A stretch of DNA of 64,000 bases from Oceanobacillus indicireducens (GTDB lineage: Bacteria; Bacillota; Bacilli; Bacillales; Amphibacillaceae), in contig NZ_BMOS01000002.1 in assembly GCF_014647195.1 (NCBI RefSeq), forward strand, positions 1 through 64,000, read 5' to 3'. This document shows positions 31,040 through 41,848 of this stretch, piece after piece. A program made the translations under genes and the position numbers. The notes beneath the pieces are model-generated. The model saw only the letters and a program-made list of their open reading frames with translations, did no database searches and was not told where the DNA came from. Position 1 is the first letter of the stretch, and each line of letters begins with the position of its first letter.

Positions 31040-31195
31040 CATAAAGTAAAACTTAATTTTAGGGGTGTTCTTTTCATCCCTAAAAATGTTAGTAAAACCA
31101 ATCGGCCGTTACTGGACGCGAGGATATCCCACTTAGAACTTCCATTTTTCGTCCATTCTTGATATAGGTCCTGCCTCCAGTTACACCGCAATAAA
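31040..31195 (+). repeat. two-hairpin element E5, between atpE and atpF, antisense
   Basis: Begins CATAAAGTAAAACTTAATTT. First hairpin pairs ATTTTAGGG with CCCTAAAAAT, second is bracketed by GTTACTGGA and CCAGTTACACCGCAATAA. Reads on the plus strand, opposite to the atp genes. Aligns with E4 upstream of zwf. Confidence 0.75.
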
Positions 31196-31198
31196 GGA

Positions 31199-31234
31199 AT
31201 GGCGAAGATTCCACAAATCGATCCTCGCCATTTT
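31199..31234 (-). terminator. hairpin just after atpE
   Basis: On the minus strand AAAATGGCGAGGAT and ATCTTCGCCATT form a strong stem followed by CCTTTATT, a weak T-tract. It is placed 22 bp after the atpE stop. A partial terminator or 3' stabiliser here would raise the ratio of c-subunit message to the rest. Confidence 0.6.
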
Positions 31235-31256
31235 CAACTTATTTAAGAACGTGTTC

Positions 31257-31487
<231 letters not shown>

Positions 31488-31513
31488 TTATCTTAAAGCT
31501 ATTGTTTTTTTAT

Positions 31514-32311
<798 letters not shown>

Positions 32312-32405
32312 CTACAATAACAGTCAAATTGCGGTTGTGTGGATATGTTAGATACCCACCTTAAAACCTACATATTACAGCTGCAGGTAGTATGTAGTGC
32401 AGAAT

Positions 32406-32789
32406 TCATCTTGACTTTTTGTTGATTACAAAGCGAAACATTCCATCAAGACCGAGTATGATGTAAGAAAGCATCAAACCAATTACTACAGCAATAATAT
32501 GAAAGTTTTCCTCAAAGCGAATTGCGATAAGCACACCTAATACTGCTGCCGCCATTCTAGAGAACGTTCCCAAACCTCCACGTGCCTCACCTGATTCTGC
32601 TACTCTATCACCAAGCTGCTTTGTCTTGTGCTGGAGCAGCCATAGGTTGTAGAAACTGATTGCTCCACCTAACAGGAGTCCATTAAGGATCCTTGTATAA
32701 GGAAGAAACCCGACTCCGAGCACTATAAGTGCCAGTAAATAGAGCATCCATTTACGTTGGCGCGTTATCATACTTTCAAATTCGTTCAT
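32406..32789 (-). CDS. atpI: ATP synthase protein I
   Basis: 127 residues, four membrane segments, the first gene of the atp operon. AtpI-type proteins help assemble the c ring or carry Mg2+. No strong motifs; identification rests on length, hydropathy and position before atpB. Confidence 0.88.
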   Translation of the reverse strand: MNEFESMITRQRKWMLYLLALIVLGVGFLPYTRILNGLLLGGAISFYNLWLLQHKTKQLGDRVAESGEARGGLGTFSRMAAAVLGVLIAIRFEENFHIIAVVIGLMLSYIILGLDGMFRFVINKKSR

Positions 32790-33261
32790 TTGTATTCTAC
32801 GCTCCTACTGTGAAACATTCGCAGGCAGGTAATGAACTTCCCACTTGCGAGGCGCAGTTCTTCTACCCGATAGCAGAAGGTGATGTACCTCCAGTTGCCA
32901 GAAACTTGCAAGAATCAGCGACCTATACTTATGTACTTATGAGTCTTGCTAAAAACCTCCAACAGAATCGTTTACTCTATTTGTATGTTTTTTAACAAAG
33001 TTAGACGAATTTTCGAATAAATAACGAATAATTATCGAAAAATGTCCATACTCACACTAAGATAGTGTACCTTACTGGAACGGTCATTGTCAATTAGAAT
33101 CCATAGATAAATGACATTCATTTCGTAACACTTTTATCCATCAATTCATCACAGGTTAAACCTACCATACCACTTCTGATCCACTACTATTATAAAGGAA
33201 ATCAAGCACCATAAATATGACGTTTTTGTGAACGGTTTTTCAAACATCCCGTATGTTCGGT
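32790..33261. other. atp operon upstream region with a palindromic block
   Basis: No gene. 32817-32930 is a G+C-rich palindromic block (CTTCCCACTTGC, CAGAAGGTGATGTACC) partly like the 3' halves of the E elements. The A+T-rich part beyond (32980-33230) probably holds the atp promoter; a candidate TTGTTA/TAAACG pair on the minus strand with 18-bp spacing is weak. Confidence 0.4.
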
Positions 33262-33350
33262 GGGACATTGGGGTCGGAGGCGTTGTCCCATTGAGGGTGG
33301 GACGTTGGGGTCAGAGCCGTTGTCCCATTGAGGTATTGCCTCCGACCCCA
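33262..33350. repeat. GGGACA/TGTCCC dispersed repeat, cluster 9
   Basis: Two direct units (GGGGTCGGAGGC and GGGGTCAGAGCC centres) and a third partial unit in the opposite orientation (GCCTCCGACCCC), ending 10 bp from the protease stop codon. Confidence 0.88.
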
Positions 33351-33360
33351 AGCCCTGCTT

Positions 33361-35505
33361 TTATTCAATGTGGAGAGGGATTTCTGTTGTTTCTATTCTT
33401 TCATCTTTGTTGATAGCGGTGATGATACCGAGATAGTTGCCTGGCGTTAATTTGTAACTAGGGATTTCTCCTTCGTTCATTCCGACAGTCGGTTCTTCCA
33501 ATTCCAGTAAGTTTCCACGATAGGTTAAGGTGTCGGGATCATATAAATCAATCGACACAAGCTGCAATTCCTCTGTCGAATACAGACTATAGCTGTAAAC
33601 ATCTTCTCTAAATGGTTTCAGACTGAATTCGATCCCTGCGATTTTCGGCTGGTCGGCCGATTGGTTCACGAAAAGATATGGTAAGTGATATGTCTTATTT
33701 TTCGTTTGTTCCTTTAATGTCAGGAAACCTTCGTGGACCCCTTCTTCCAGTTCCGCGCTTGTAATGTTCAGTTTGATTCTTATTTCTTCTGTCTCGTGCG
33801 GCGCGACTTCAAATGATAAGGGAAGCTCCCATTCGATGCCTCGTTCACTCTTTGGAATGTCAAAGGAAAAGGATTGGGTATCAGATGAGCGATTTTCGAG
33901 TTGTACGGTAAACTCCTCTGCTTCATGCCGTTCTGTAATTTTCCCCGCTTCAAGTGTTCCGTCTTTTATAATCGTCGGAGTTTCGATTGCTTGTTCCGGT
34001 TGGATAAGGCCATGTCCTTGAATCGATGGTGCGTGAAAATCACCATTCTCTGTCTGTAGCGGTACTGCTGTTGTTTCTAATGCATGATAAATCGTATCCA
34101 CACCCCAGTCCGGGTGGGCTTCTTTTAGTAAAGCAACGGCACCTGCGACATATGGAGCTGCCATACTTGTTCCGCTCAAATGCTCATATCCACCGGGAAC
34201 GGTACTGTTGATCATTGCTCCAGGTGCCGTTACATTCGGTTTGATCTGCCAATTGACAGTGACAGGCCCGCGGGAACTGAAGGCTGCAATTGTTGTATCG
34301 AGGGATTCATAAACGGTATCGAGATACGTTCCATTCTGTTCAATAAGCCACTTCCCGTCCTCTTTTGTAATTCCAGCAACTGGGATTTCCACTGTCGCAT
34401 CTTCTTCATTTTCGATGCCTCCATGGAGTTCTCCAGGTTCGTTATTATAAATTAAAACAGCTGCCGCACCTTTTTCCTGTGCTTGTAGTGCAAGGTCTCG
34501 GAAGGTTACTTCCCCTCGCTCGAACAGGGCAATTTTCCCGGTAAGATTCGTGCTGTCTTCATCTGCATTTACAATTTTATAATCCTTCGTGAGCTCCCAG
34601 GCCGGTGCTCCCTGCATTGCGGCAAGGGAAATTTTTTTATTATCCTGCGCGTGGTAAAGATATGGCACCTCGGTAGGTGCTTGAACTGCCCCTACGGCTA
34701 AAGCATTTTTTGCAGTAGCTGGACTTCCGACCGTCCAAGGCTCAGGTCCGCTATTTCCATTGGCAATAACGACGGGAATACCGAGCTCAACCGCTTTATC
34801 AACCGCTATACTCGTCGGATAGTCGGGACCATTGACTTCATTACCGAGGGAAAGATTGATGACATCCATTTTATCTTTTACCGCTTGTTCAAGGGCCGCA
34901 AGCACATGGACTGTCGAGCCAAAACCACCCGGTCCCAGCGCACGATAAGCGTAGAGTGAGGCTTCAGGAGCAATTCCTTGCAACTCTCCATTCGCCGCTA
35001 TTATCCCCGCAACATGAGTGCCATGGCTCGTCGGCATCCCTTCTTCCGGCATTGTTTCCATCGGGTCTTCATCAAGATCAAAAACATCGTACCCGCCAGC
35101 AAAGTTACTTTTTAAATCGGGGTGGGTGTAGTCAATCCCAGTATCGATTACTCCGACCTTGATATTTTTCCCAGTATAGGTTTGCCTGGCGTCTCGCGGC
35201 TCGGTTTTCGGTTGTCCCGATGAATGTATCGGATCGGCTTTGTACGTCTGGACGTCATGGATGCCAGTTATGAATTCTGCTGTGTGCAGCCGTTCGAGTT
35301 GTTCTGGCTTTCCTTGTAAGGCGATACCATTGAATAAAGTCGAATAAGTTGCGACGACTTCAATAAATGGATGATAATTTTTGATATAGTCCGCATGCGC
35401 TTCCACGTCCCCCTCCACTTCGATAATGACCGTCTCCACTTCCTCCGCATGAACGGCGGGAAAATAAATGAAGCTCGCGATCAGAAAAAAAATAAATCCT
35501 CTCAT
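33361..35505 (-). CDS. vpr: subtilisin-like serine protease, Vpr type
   Basis: 714 residues from the ATG at 35505. Signal peptide (MRGFIFFLIASFIYFPAVHA), I9-type propeptide, then an S8 catalytic domain with Asp in VGVIDTGIDYTHPDL, His in SHGTHVAGIIAANG and Ser in SGTSMAAPYVAGAVALL. A PA-type insertion (about 370-460: FRDLALQAQEKGAAAVLIYN) is inside the catalytic domain, as in Vpr. A C-terminal beta-rich region follows. The frame is open ~80 codons further upstream, but that part is translated from the 52-bp tandem repeat; AAAGGAG lies 8 bases before 35505. Secreted protease, likely for extracellular protein use. Confidence 0.9.
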   Translation of the reverse strand: MRGFIFFLIASFIYFPAVHAEEVETVIIEVEGDVEAHADYIKNYHPFIEVVATYSTLFNGIALQGKPEQLERLHTAEFITGIHDVQTYKADPIHSSGQPKTEPRDARQTYTGKNIKVGVIDTGIDYTHPDLKSNFAGGYDVFDLDEDPMETMPEEGMPTSHGTHVAGIIAANGELQGIAPEASLYAYRALGPGGFGSTVHVLAALEQAVKDKMDVINLSLGNEVNGPDYPTSIAVDKAVELGIPVVIANGNSGPEPWTVGSPATAKNALAVGAVQAPTEVPYLYHAQDNKKISLAAMQGAPAWELTKDYKIVNADEDSTNLTGKIALFERGEVTFRDLALQAQEKGAAAVLIYNNEPGELHGGIENEEDATVEIPVAGITKEDGKWLIEQNGTYLDTVYESLDTTIAAFSSRGPVTVNWQIKPNVTAPGAMINSTVPGGYEHLSGTSMAAPYVAGAVALLKEAHPDWGVDTIYHALETTAVPLQTENGDFHAPSIQGHGLIQPEQAIETPTIIKDGTLEAGKITERHEAEEFTVQLENRSSDTQSFSFDIPKSERGIEWELPLSFEVAPHETEEIRIKLNITSAELEEGVHEGFLTLKEQTKNKTYHLPYLFVNQSADQPKIAGIEFSLKPFREDVYSYSLYSTEELQLVSIDLYDPDTLTYRGNLLELEEPTVGMNEGEIPSYKLTPGNYLGIITAINKDERIETTEIPLHIE

Positions 35506-35589
35506 GTTGGCCGCTCCTTTTGTCATGATAGGGTTAGTTTTTAATAAAAGTGTAAATATATGTATGTTTTTTTGTGAGTAGGGGGAGGT

Positions 35590-35872
35590 AGAGTTCAGGG
35601 AAGAATTGCAACGTCTTATCATGCGAGAGAACGCAGGGATGCTCCGGTTCGAGGAATTACAGCTCGCCTCATCACATGAAGGTACGAGAAAAACTCGAGT
35701 TCGAGCGATTACTAGCCCTCTTATCACACAAGGAAACGACATATAACCGGATTCGAATGATTACAGGCCCTCTTATCACACAAGGAAACGACAAATAAAC
35801 GGATTCGAATGATTACAGGCCCTCTCATCACACAAGGAAACGACAAACAACCAGATTCGGATGATTACAGGA
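35590..35872. repeat. 52-bp tandem repeat array A
   Basis: About five tandem units of ~52 bp. The last three are nearly identical (CCTCTTATCACACAAGGAAA then GGATTCGAATGATTACAGG); earlier ones are degenerate. It lies between the protease start and the upp terminator. Related in motif and period to the arrays at 46250-46555 and 58100-58545. Confidence 0.8.
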
Positions 35873-35885
35873 ATAAACAGCCAAA

Positions 35886-35929
35886 GAAAAAAAGTATGCA
35901 TTCCCTCCAACAAAGAGACTGCATACTTC
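35886..35929 (-). terminator. upp terminator
   Basis: On the minus strand AAGTATGCA and TGCATACTT form the stem, followed by TTTTTTCTT. Confidence 0.8.
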
Positions 35930-35933
35930 CTAT

Positions 35934-36563
35934 TTATTTTGTACCGAATAAACGGTCACCAGCGTCACCAAGACCTGGTATTATATAGCCGTTCTCATCT
36001 AAACCATCATCGATTGCACCTAGATAAATATCAACATCCGGATGGTCTTCTTTGATGACGTCCACACCTTCTGGAGCTGCAACTAAGCACATGAGTTTGA
36101 TATTTTTTGCGCCGCGTTTTTTTAGTGAGTGGATGGCGTCGTTTGCTGAACCACCTGTTGCAAGCATCGGGTCGATTACGATCAGTTCTCGATCTGAGAT
36201 ATCAGATGGAAGCTTAATGTAATATTCGACTGGCTTAAGCGTTTTTGGATCACGATATAGTCCGACGTGTCCAACTTTTGCAGCTGGGATTAATTTGCGT
36301 ACCCCTTCAACCATTCCAAGTCCGGCACGAAGGATTGGAATAAGGCCGATTTTTTTCCCAACGAGTTCTTTTGTTTTCGCAACTGTTACAGGGGTTTCTG
36401 TTTCCACGTCCATTAAAGGAAGATCTCTTGTGATTTCGAATGCCATTAACATGGCCACTTCATCAACTAGTTCACGGAATTCTTTGGTGCCTGTGTTTTT
36501 ATCACGAATTTTCGTTAATTTATGTTGAATTAACGGATGATCTAATACGAATACTCTACTCAA
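35934..36563 (-). CDS. upp: uracil phosphoribosyltransferase
   Basis: 209 residues. It makes UMP from uracil and PRPP. PRPP-binding motif [15 protein letters not shown], and the C-terminal [14 protein letters not shown] are characteristic. It follows glyA as in B. subtilis. Confidence 0.97.
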   Translation of the reverse strand: MSRVFVLDHPLIQHKLTKIRDKNTGTKEFRELVDEVAMLMAFEITRDLPLMDVETETPVTVAKTKELVGKKIGLIPILRAGLGMVEGVRKLIPAAKVGHVGLYRDPKTLKPVEYYIKLPSDISDRELIVIDPMLATGGSANDAIHSLKKRGAKNIKLMCLVAAPEGVDVIKEDHPDVDIYLGAIDDGLDENGYIIPGLGDAGDRLFGTK

Positions 36564-36699
36564 TTGCAGATCACTCCTTTAAAATTTTCATATCCCTAAA
36601 AGTATACGGAAAAACGACAAGATATTCAAGTAGGATTATATATTTTTGAAAAATGTTGAACTACGTTTTTAGTGGTGACAACTCTCAGCTAATTACACG

Positions 36700-36731
36700 A
36701 AAAAAAGAGGCTGGGATAAAATCCAACCTCG
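36700..36731 (-). terminator. glyA terminator
   Basis: On the minus strand GAGGTTGGAT and ATCCCAGCCTC pair, followed by TTTTTTTCG. Confidence 0.85.
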
Positions 36732-36739
36732 ATTATTCA

Positions 36740-37993
36740 TTATTTCGCGTATAATGGAAAACGTGCGTTCAAATTGAGGACGCGTTGTTTTAATTCTTCA
36801 AGAACGCCTTTGTTTTCGTGATTCTTAAGTGCAGTAACCATAATCTCTGCGACTTCTTTGATTTCTTCTTCTTTAAAGCCGCGAGTCGTGACAGCTGCTG
36901 TGCCGATTCGGACACCGCTTGTGATGAACGGACCTTCTGTATCGAATGGAATCGTGTTTTTATTCGTTGTAATTAATACACTGTCGAGCACTTCTTCTGC
37001 ATCCTTACCAGTAAGTCCAAGTGGCTTCACGTCAAGCAGTAAGAGATGGTTATCTGTACCACCGGAAACGATGCGGATGCCTGCTTTCGATAATTCTTCT
37101 GCAAAGACTGCAGCGTTTTTAACAACTTGCTTTGCATATGCTTTAAAGTCATCAGATAGTGCTTCTTTGAATGCAGTAGCTTTTGCAGCGATAACGTGCA
37201 TTAGTGGACCGCCTTGCATCCCAGGGAATACAGAACTGTCGATTTTCTTCGCGAATTCTTGTTCGCAGAGGATGACACCACCACGTGGGCCGCGTAACGT
37301 TTTATGAGTTGTCGTCGTTACAAAATGAGCATGCGGTACTGGGTTTGGATGAACACCTGCTGCAACAAGGCCGGCAATATGAGCCATATCGACCATCAAG
37401 TAAGCATCGACTGCATCCGCAATTTCACGGAATTTCTTAAAATCAATCGTCCGGGAATAAGCACTTGCACCAGCTACAATCAGCTTCGGTTTTACTTCTT
37501 TTGCTTTTGCTAAAACAGCATCATAATCGAGCTGTTCATTTTTTTCGTCTACCCCATACTCTTCAAAGTTATACAGTTTACCGCTGAAGTTAACGGGACT
37601 TCCGTGGGTAAGGTGCCCACCATGGTTTAAGTTCATTCCAAGTACAGTGTCCCCCGGCTGTAAAATAGCTGAATAAACAGCCATGTTCGCTTGGGCTCCA
37701 GAGTGTGGCTGGACGTTCGCATGATCCGCACCAAAAAGCTGTTTCACACGGTTACGCGCCAGATCTTCCGCCACGTCAACGTATGCACAACCACCATAGT
37801 AACGTTTTCCCGGGTAACCTTCCGCATATTTATTCGTCAAGACAGATCCCATCGCTTCCATCACCGCTTCTGATACGAAGTTCTCGGAAGCAATCAGTTC
37901 GATGTTGTCTTGTTGACGTTTCTTTTCATTCTCAATTGCTTGATATAATTCCGGATCCGTTTGCTCTAATCCAGTTTGCTTCACTTGTTCCAT
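36740..37993 (-). CDS. glyA: serine hydroxymethyltransferase
   Basis: 417 residues, PLP enzyme making glycine and 5,10-methylene-THF from serine. PLP lysine in [14 protein letters not shown]; also YYGGCAYVD and [10 protein letters not shown]. Cytoplasmic. Confidence 0.98.
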   Translation of the reverse strand: MEQVKQTGLEQTDPELYQAIENEKKRQQDNIELIASENFVSEAVMEAMGSVLTNKYAEGYPGKRYYGGCAYVDVAEDLARNRVKQLFGADHANVQPHSGAQANMAVYSAILQPGDTVLGMNLNHGGHLTHGSPVNFSGKLYNFEEYGVDEKNEQLDYDAVLAKAKEVKPKLIVAGASAYSRTIDFKKFREIADAVDAYLMVDMAHIAGLVAAGVHPNPVPHAHFVTTTTHKTLRGPRGGVILCEQEFAKKIDSSVFPGMQGGPLMHVIAAKATAFKEALSDDFKAYAKQVVKNAAVFAEELSKAGIRIVSGGTDNHLLLLDVKPLGLTGKDAEEVLDSVLITTNKNTIPFDTEGPFITSGVRIGTAAVTTRGFKEEEIKEVAEIMVTALKNHENKGVLEELKQRVLNLNARFPLYAK

Positions 37994-38051
37994 TGTAGAG
38001 TCCCCCCTGTAAAGTTGTTAAATATGATGAAAAGGACATATATCCTTCTAT

Positions 38052-38618
38052 TTAATTGCTGCGAGTATCTTGGTAAACGGCTCGTTCGCCGCCAATTAAT
38101 TTCGGTCTCGTCCGAGCGAGGCCGATCCGGGCTTCCCCGATATATTTCTTGCTGAAACGCAAAGGGACTACAACCGGTTTTAAATGCATCGCAATCATCG
38201 TTTCTCCAATATCCAACCCGGCGTGAGCTTTTGCCCCGAGTGATTCAACGACGACCGGTTTTTCCATATGCTTGTAAGCGAAAGATGCCATCGATCCGCC
38301 AGCTTCCGGAACAGGAATGACTGTTACCTCATCAAGGCCGAAAGTTTTTGCCGCGCTTTGTTCGACAACGAGGGCACGGTTCAAATGTTCACAGCACTGG
38401 AAAGCAAGCTGGATATTAGCTTCTTGCTTTAAACGGTTCAGTTCTCTGAAAATATGGGCGGCAATATCCTCTGTACCTGCTGTACCGATTTTCTTCCCTG
38501 CCACTTCGCTTGTGGAACAACCGATTACGAAAAGTTCATCTTCGCGTAAATAATCAGTCGCAAGCCATTCATCGACGATTTTCTCCAAATCCACTTTTAC
38601 TTGTTCGATTAACGTCAC
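38052..38618 (-). CDS. ywlG: UPF0340 protein YwlG
   Basis: About 188 residues of the TIGR01440/UPF0340 family; motifs GCSTSEVAGKKIGTAGTEDI and AHAGLDIGETMIAMHLKPV are conserved. Starts GTG at 38618 with GGAGGG 7 bases upstream. Lies between rpiB and glyA as in B. subtilis. Function unknown. Confidence 0.9.
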   Translation of the reverse strand: MTLIEQVKVDLEKIVDEWLATDYLREDELFVIGCSTSEVAGKKIGTAGTEDIAAHIFRELNRLKQEANIQLAFQCCEHLNRALVVEQSAAKTFGLDEVTVIPVPEAGGSMASFAYKHMEKPVVVESLGAKAHAGLDIGETMIAMHLKPVVVPLRFSKKYIGEARIGLARTRPKLIGGERAVYQDTRSN

Positions 38619-38684
38619 TTGGCTTCCCTCCATTAAACATTAAACATTTTTTTCAGAAAAATAACCATGCCTCTACTATACTAC

Positions 38685-39125
38685 TTATTTGTCTTCATAG
38701 GAATGGATTTTTTCAATTCTTTTTGCATGACGGTCTCCTTGGAACTCGGTTTCAAGCCAAACTTTGGCAATTTCTCTTCCTAACGATGGTCCGATAACGC
38801 GCTCCCCCATCGCAAGGACATTGGAGTTGTTATGCTCTCTCGTTGCCCGGGCACTGAATACGTCATGCACTAAAGCACAGCGGATTCCTTTTACTTTATT
38901 CGCAGCAATCGACATGCCAATTCCTGTTCCACAGATGAAAATTCCCCGGTCAAACTCTCCGTTTGCAATCCGTTCTGCTGCTGGGAGGGCGTAGTCTGGA
39001 TAATCGACAGAAGTTGCACAACTCGCTCCAGCATCTTCGTATTCAATTCCCATTTCATCCATTAAATCTGCCACTTCATTCCTTAATGTTAAGCCTGCAT
39101 GGTCGCCTGTTATTAAAACTTTCAT
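38685..39125 (-). CDS. rpiB: ribose 5-phosphate isomerase B
   Basis: 146 residues of the LacAB/RpiB family, interconverting ribose-5-P and ribulose-5-P. Contains VLITGDHAGLTLRNEV, the Cys in ICGTGIGMSIAANKVKGI and the ALVHDVFSARATREHNNSN region. Part of the ywlF position in B. subtilis. Confidence 0.93.
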   Translation of the reverse strand: MKVLITGDHAGLTLRNEVADLMDEMGIEYEDAGASCATSVDYPDYALPAAERIANGEFDRGIFICGTGIGMSIAANKVKGIRCALVHDVFSARATREHNNSNVLAMGERVIGPSLGREIAKVWLETEFQGDRHAKRIEKIHSYEDK

Positions 39126-39145
39126 GTTGTTTCTTCCTTTCCTTT

Positions 39146-40435
39146 TTAAAGTTGGAATTGCTGTATTTGTTTTTTCAATTGATTCGCATGTTCTTCAATT
39201 TCTGTTGCGAGGCGGTCCACATCTTCAATGCTAGCCACCTGTTCTTGAATTGCCGCGTTCACTTCCTCCGCACCAGCTGAAGTTTCTTCCGCAATTGCTG
39301 CAACTTCCTGGGATTCACGGCTCGTATCTTGAATAGACTGTAATTGCTTATCAACAAGCCCGGAGATTGCTTCGATTTCGGATGCTACTTCCATGACAGA
39401 ATTGGACATTTCTGCAAACGTCTCATTCGACTGTTTTCCATTCTTTGCTTCATTATTTGCAAAAACGACATTTTGATTAATATTTTCGACAACATTTTTC
39501 ACGTCATCTTGAATGGAACCGATAAGCCGAGATATTTGCTGAACAGCCCCGGCACTTTGGTCAGCGAGTTTCCGAATTTCTTCTGCGACAACCGCAAATC
39601 CCTGCCCGTGCTCCCCCGCCCTTGCTGCTTCAATAGAGGCATTTAACGCAAGGAGATTCGTCTGTTCGGCGATTTCTCCAACCATCGAGATAATGGATTC
39701 CACTTGAATCGCATTTTGTTTTAAATTATTAACACTAGTTAACGACACTTGTTGTTCTTTTGCTATCTGGTCAATGCCTTGAACAAGATTATTCACGACT
39801 TCCTTCGTCGCATTCAATGTATCAAGCATTTGATCGGATTTACCCTTTGACTCCCCTGCCCGGTCTTGAACCTTCAAGGCAAGATCGGACGCAATTTCGA
39901 CAGATTCTGCTGTATTTTGAATTGCTACAGAGGAATCTTCGGCCCCATTAGAGATTTCCCCAATCGATGTACCGATCATTCGAGAATGAGTATGGGCAGT
40001 TGTTGATGCTTCTTTCATTTGTACAACCGCTTGATTCGTCTTGTCAAAGTTTTCATCAATATTTTGCACGATACTATTTAAATTCGTCAGCATGGTGTTG
40101 AATGAGAGGGCCAGACCACGTATTTCGTCATTCGATTTCGGGATTTCTACAGTCTGGTTCAGGTTTCCTTCCGCTGCAATCGTTGCAACTTTTTCCAGTT
40201 TTTCAATCGATTTGGTGATAAAGCTCGCGAAGAAGAAGGCTAGGATGCCCGACCACGTGATTCCAAGAATAAAGGTAATGATTGTGAACCATTCGAGACT
40301 GAACGGTATGTAATCCTGGAAAAAGTCATATAGGAAAAAAATAAAAACAAATGATGTACTATATGTAATAATTGCTAATGAAACGGTGAATAAAACAAGC
40401 TTCTTACGGATACTGAATGAATATTTTCTCTCCAT
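39146..40435 (-). CDS. methyl-accepting chemotaxis protein without a large sensory domain
   Basis: 429 residues. Two membrane helices (about 10-36 and 46-72) with only about ten residues outside between them, so there is no extracellular ligand domain. A HAMP domain ([18 protein letters not shown]) is followed by a long coiled-coil signalling domain with the hairpin tip [19 protein letters not shown] and [19 protein letters not shown]. It probably senses through the membrane, the HAMP region or a partner protein. Inserted between ywlE and rpiB, which are adjacent in B. subtilis. Confidence 0.92.
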   Translation of the reverse strand: MERKYSFSIRKKLVLFTVSLAIITYSTSFVFIFFLYDFFQDYIPFSLEWFTIITFILGITWSGILAFFFASFITKSIEKLEKVATIAAEGNLNQTVEIPKSNDEIRGLALSFNTMLTNLNSIVQNIDENFDKTNQAVVQMKEASTTAHTHSRMIGTSIGEISNGAEDSSVAIQNTAESVEIASDLALKVQDRAGESKGKSDQMLDTLNATKEVVNNLVQGIDQIAKEQQVSLTSVNNLKQNAIQVESIISMVGEIAEQTNLLALNASIEAARAGEHGQGFAVVAEEIRKLADQSAGAVQQISRLIGSIQDDVKNVVENINQNVVFANNEAKNGKQSNETFAEMSNSVMEVASEIEAISGLVDKQLQSIQDTSRESQEVAAIAEETSAGAEEVNAAIQEQVASIEDVDRLATEIEEHANQLKKQIQQFQL

Positions 40436-40441
40436 TTACTA

Positions 40442-40891
40442 TTATTTCCCCTTTGCCGATTCTATTTTTTCAATTAGGCGGTCGATTTGCTCTTCTAATT
40501 CTGCACGAATGGAACGGTATACGTGCAAGTCACCACCGTATGGATCGGAAATATCATACTCGTGACTTTCTTCATCTGTGTACTCTTTCAGTGTGTAAAT
40601 TTTAGCTTCATAATCTGGATATTCCATCATAAGCAGCTGCTTATGTTGACTCGTCATTGTAAGGACAAGCTCTGCCCACTGGAGCAATTCTTCAGTGGCT
40701 GGTTGGGAACGATGATCCAGCGTAATATTACACTCCTCCAGTGCTTTATAAGTATTGCCACTCGCAGGGACTCCATCTACAGCAAAAACTCCTGCCGATT
40801 GGACCGCGGCCTGTGGATATCGATCACGTAAAATCGCTTCCGCCATCGGACTGCGGCATGTATTCCCCGTACAAACAAATAAAATATTCAT
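40442..40891 (-). CDS. ywlE: protein-arginine-phosphatase YwlE
   Basis: 149 residues of the low-molecular-weight phosphatase family. The P-loop is CTGNTCRSPMAEA with Thr after the Cys, the version linked to phosphoarginine specificity in B. subtilis YwlE; general acid Asp is in DISDPYGGD near residue 118. It reverses McsB arginine phosphorylation. Confidence 0.93.
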   Translation of the reverse strand: MNILFVCTGNTCRSPMAEAILRDRYPQAAVQSAGVFAVDGVPASGNTYKALEECNITLDHRSQPATEELLQWAELVLTMTSQHKQLLMMEYPDYEAKIYTLKEYTDEESHEYDISDPYGGDLHVYRSIRAELEEQIDRLIEKIESAKGK

Positions 40892-40972
40892 CTCTTTTAC
40901 CCCCCAAGCAAAATAACACTGACTATCTACCTACAAATATACCACACTCTAGCACCCACGGACAGAAAAATC

Positions 40973-41035
40973 GGGACAAGGGGGTCAGAGCATTTGTCCC
41001 ATTTCGCGGGACAAATGCTCTGACCCCCCTGTCCC
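40973..41035. repeat. GGGACA/TGTCCC dispersed repeat, cluster 10 (inverted pair)
   Basis: Two units in opposite orientation (GGGGGTCAGAGCATTTG and CAAATGCTCTGACCCCC), perfect to 17 bp either side of an 10-bp loop region, so they form one long hairpin. Lies between mntP and ywlE. Confidence 0.93.
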
Positions 41036-41037
41036 TT

Positions 41038-41589
41038 TCAAGCGAGCAGGATGTATAGGCCGAATCCGAAGAGGATGCTTCCGCCCAGGAGTTCACTGTA
41101 TCTTCCCAGAAATCCTTGGACGCGGCGCCCGATTAATAAGGAGATACAAGATAGCAAGGCACTGGATGCACCGAATAATATAAGGGCAAGTGCAATATGG
41201 ACCCCTGTAATCCCAAGACCAAAACCGACTGTGAAACTATCCATGCTGACGGTAAAGCTAAGAATAATCAGACCAATTCCAGCTGGCTGGATGATAAGTT
41301 TTTTCTCTTCGGTAAAAGCATTGAAAAACATTTGGGAACCGATGAAAACAAGTAAAGCTCCGCCGATCAGCTGGGCATAACTTTCAAATGGTCCTGCTAC
41401 CATTATCCCCATAAGAATTCCTATTAACGGCATGATAATATGAAATGCCCCAATGATTAAACTTATCCACAGAATGCGTTTTAATCGGATCTGCTGCATA
41501 CCGAGCCCCAGACACACCGAAAAAGCGTCCAGCGCAAGAGCCTGGGCCATAAAAATGAGTGCGACAAGTTCGCCAGTTGAAATGCCCAA
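41038..41589 (-). CDS. mntP: putative manganese efflux pump MntP
   Basis: About 183 residues, six transmembrane helices in two repeats of three. Each repeat has an acidic metal-site motif: ALALDAFSVCLGLG and SFTVSMDSFTVGFGLG. TTG at 41589 is likely the start because AAGGGGGG is close upstream. It is the ywlD position in B. subtilis. Exports Mn2+ in the family. Confidence 0.9.
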   Translation of the reverse strand: MGISTGELVALIFMAQALALDAFSVCLGLGMQQIRLKRILWISLIIGAFHIIMPLIGILMGIMVAGPFESYAQLIGGALLVFIGSQMFFNAFTEEKKLIIQPAGIGLIILSFTVSMDSFTVGFGLGITGVHIALALILFGASSALLSCISLLIGRRVQGFLGRYSELLGGSILFGFGLYILLA

Positions 41590-41676
41590 CAAAAATCCCC
41601 CCTTGGACATGCTTATACACTATATGCATGTCCAAGAAGGGATATGTGGAAAATTAATAAAGACGAAAACTGCACC

Positions 41677-41836
41677 CATAAAGTGAAACTTCATTCAGTG
41701 GGGAATTCTTTACCTCCCCACTGAATGTTAGTTGAACAGAATCAGGAATTTACGGACTGTATACCCCCCACGTTGCCTCTTTGGTTTTCCCTCTAGTCAA
41801 GAAGGTGGGGGTACTACAGACCGTTAATACGTGATA
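41677..41836 (+). repeat. two-hairpin element E1
   Basis: Starts CATAAAGTGAAACTTCATTC. Hairpin 1 pairs CATTCAGTGGGGA with TCCCCACTGAATG (13 bp perfect). A conserved linker, GTTAGTTGAACAGAATCAGG, follows. Hairpin 2 pairs GTATACCCCC with GGGGGTACTAC and ends GACCGTTAATACGTGATA. Reads plus, opposite to mntP and ywlC. Aligns end-to-end with E2 (49532). Confidence 0.85.
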
Positions 41837-41848
41837 AAGTGAAACTCA

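Noticed and set aside
35506-35742. N-terminal extension of the Vpr-like protease (about 79 codons)
   Set aside because: The extension is translated from the 52-bp tandem repeat and lies upstream of the SD and signal peptide that define the real start at 35505.
35590-35872. CRISPR array
   Set aside because: The ~52-bp units are contiguous with no unique spacers and no cas genes are seen, so it is a tandem repeat.
37994-38051. PurR-type operator upstream of glyA
   Set aside because: The gap is only ~58 bp and no PurBox-like sequence is visible.
41590-41848. Manganese riboswitch (yybP-ykoY type) upstream of mntP
   Set aside because: The upstream gap holds element E1, which reads on the opposite strand and lacks the expected riboswitch pattern.
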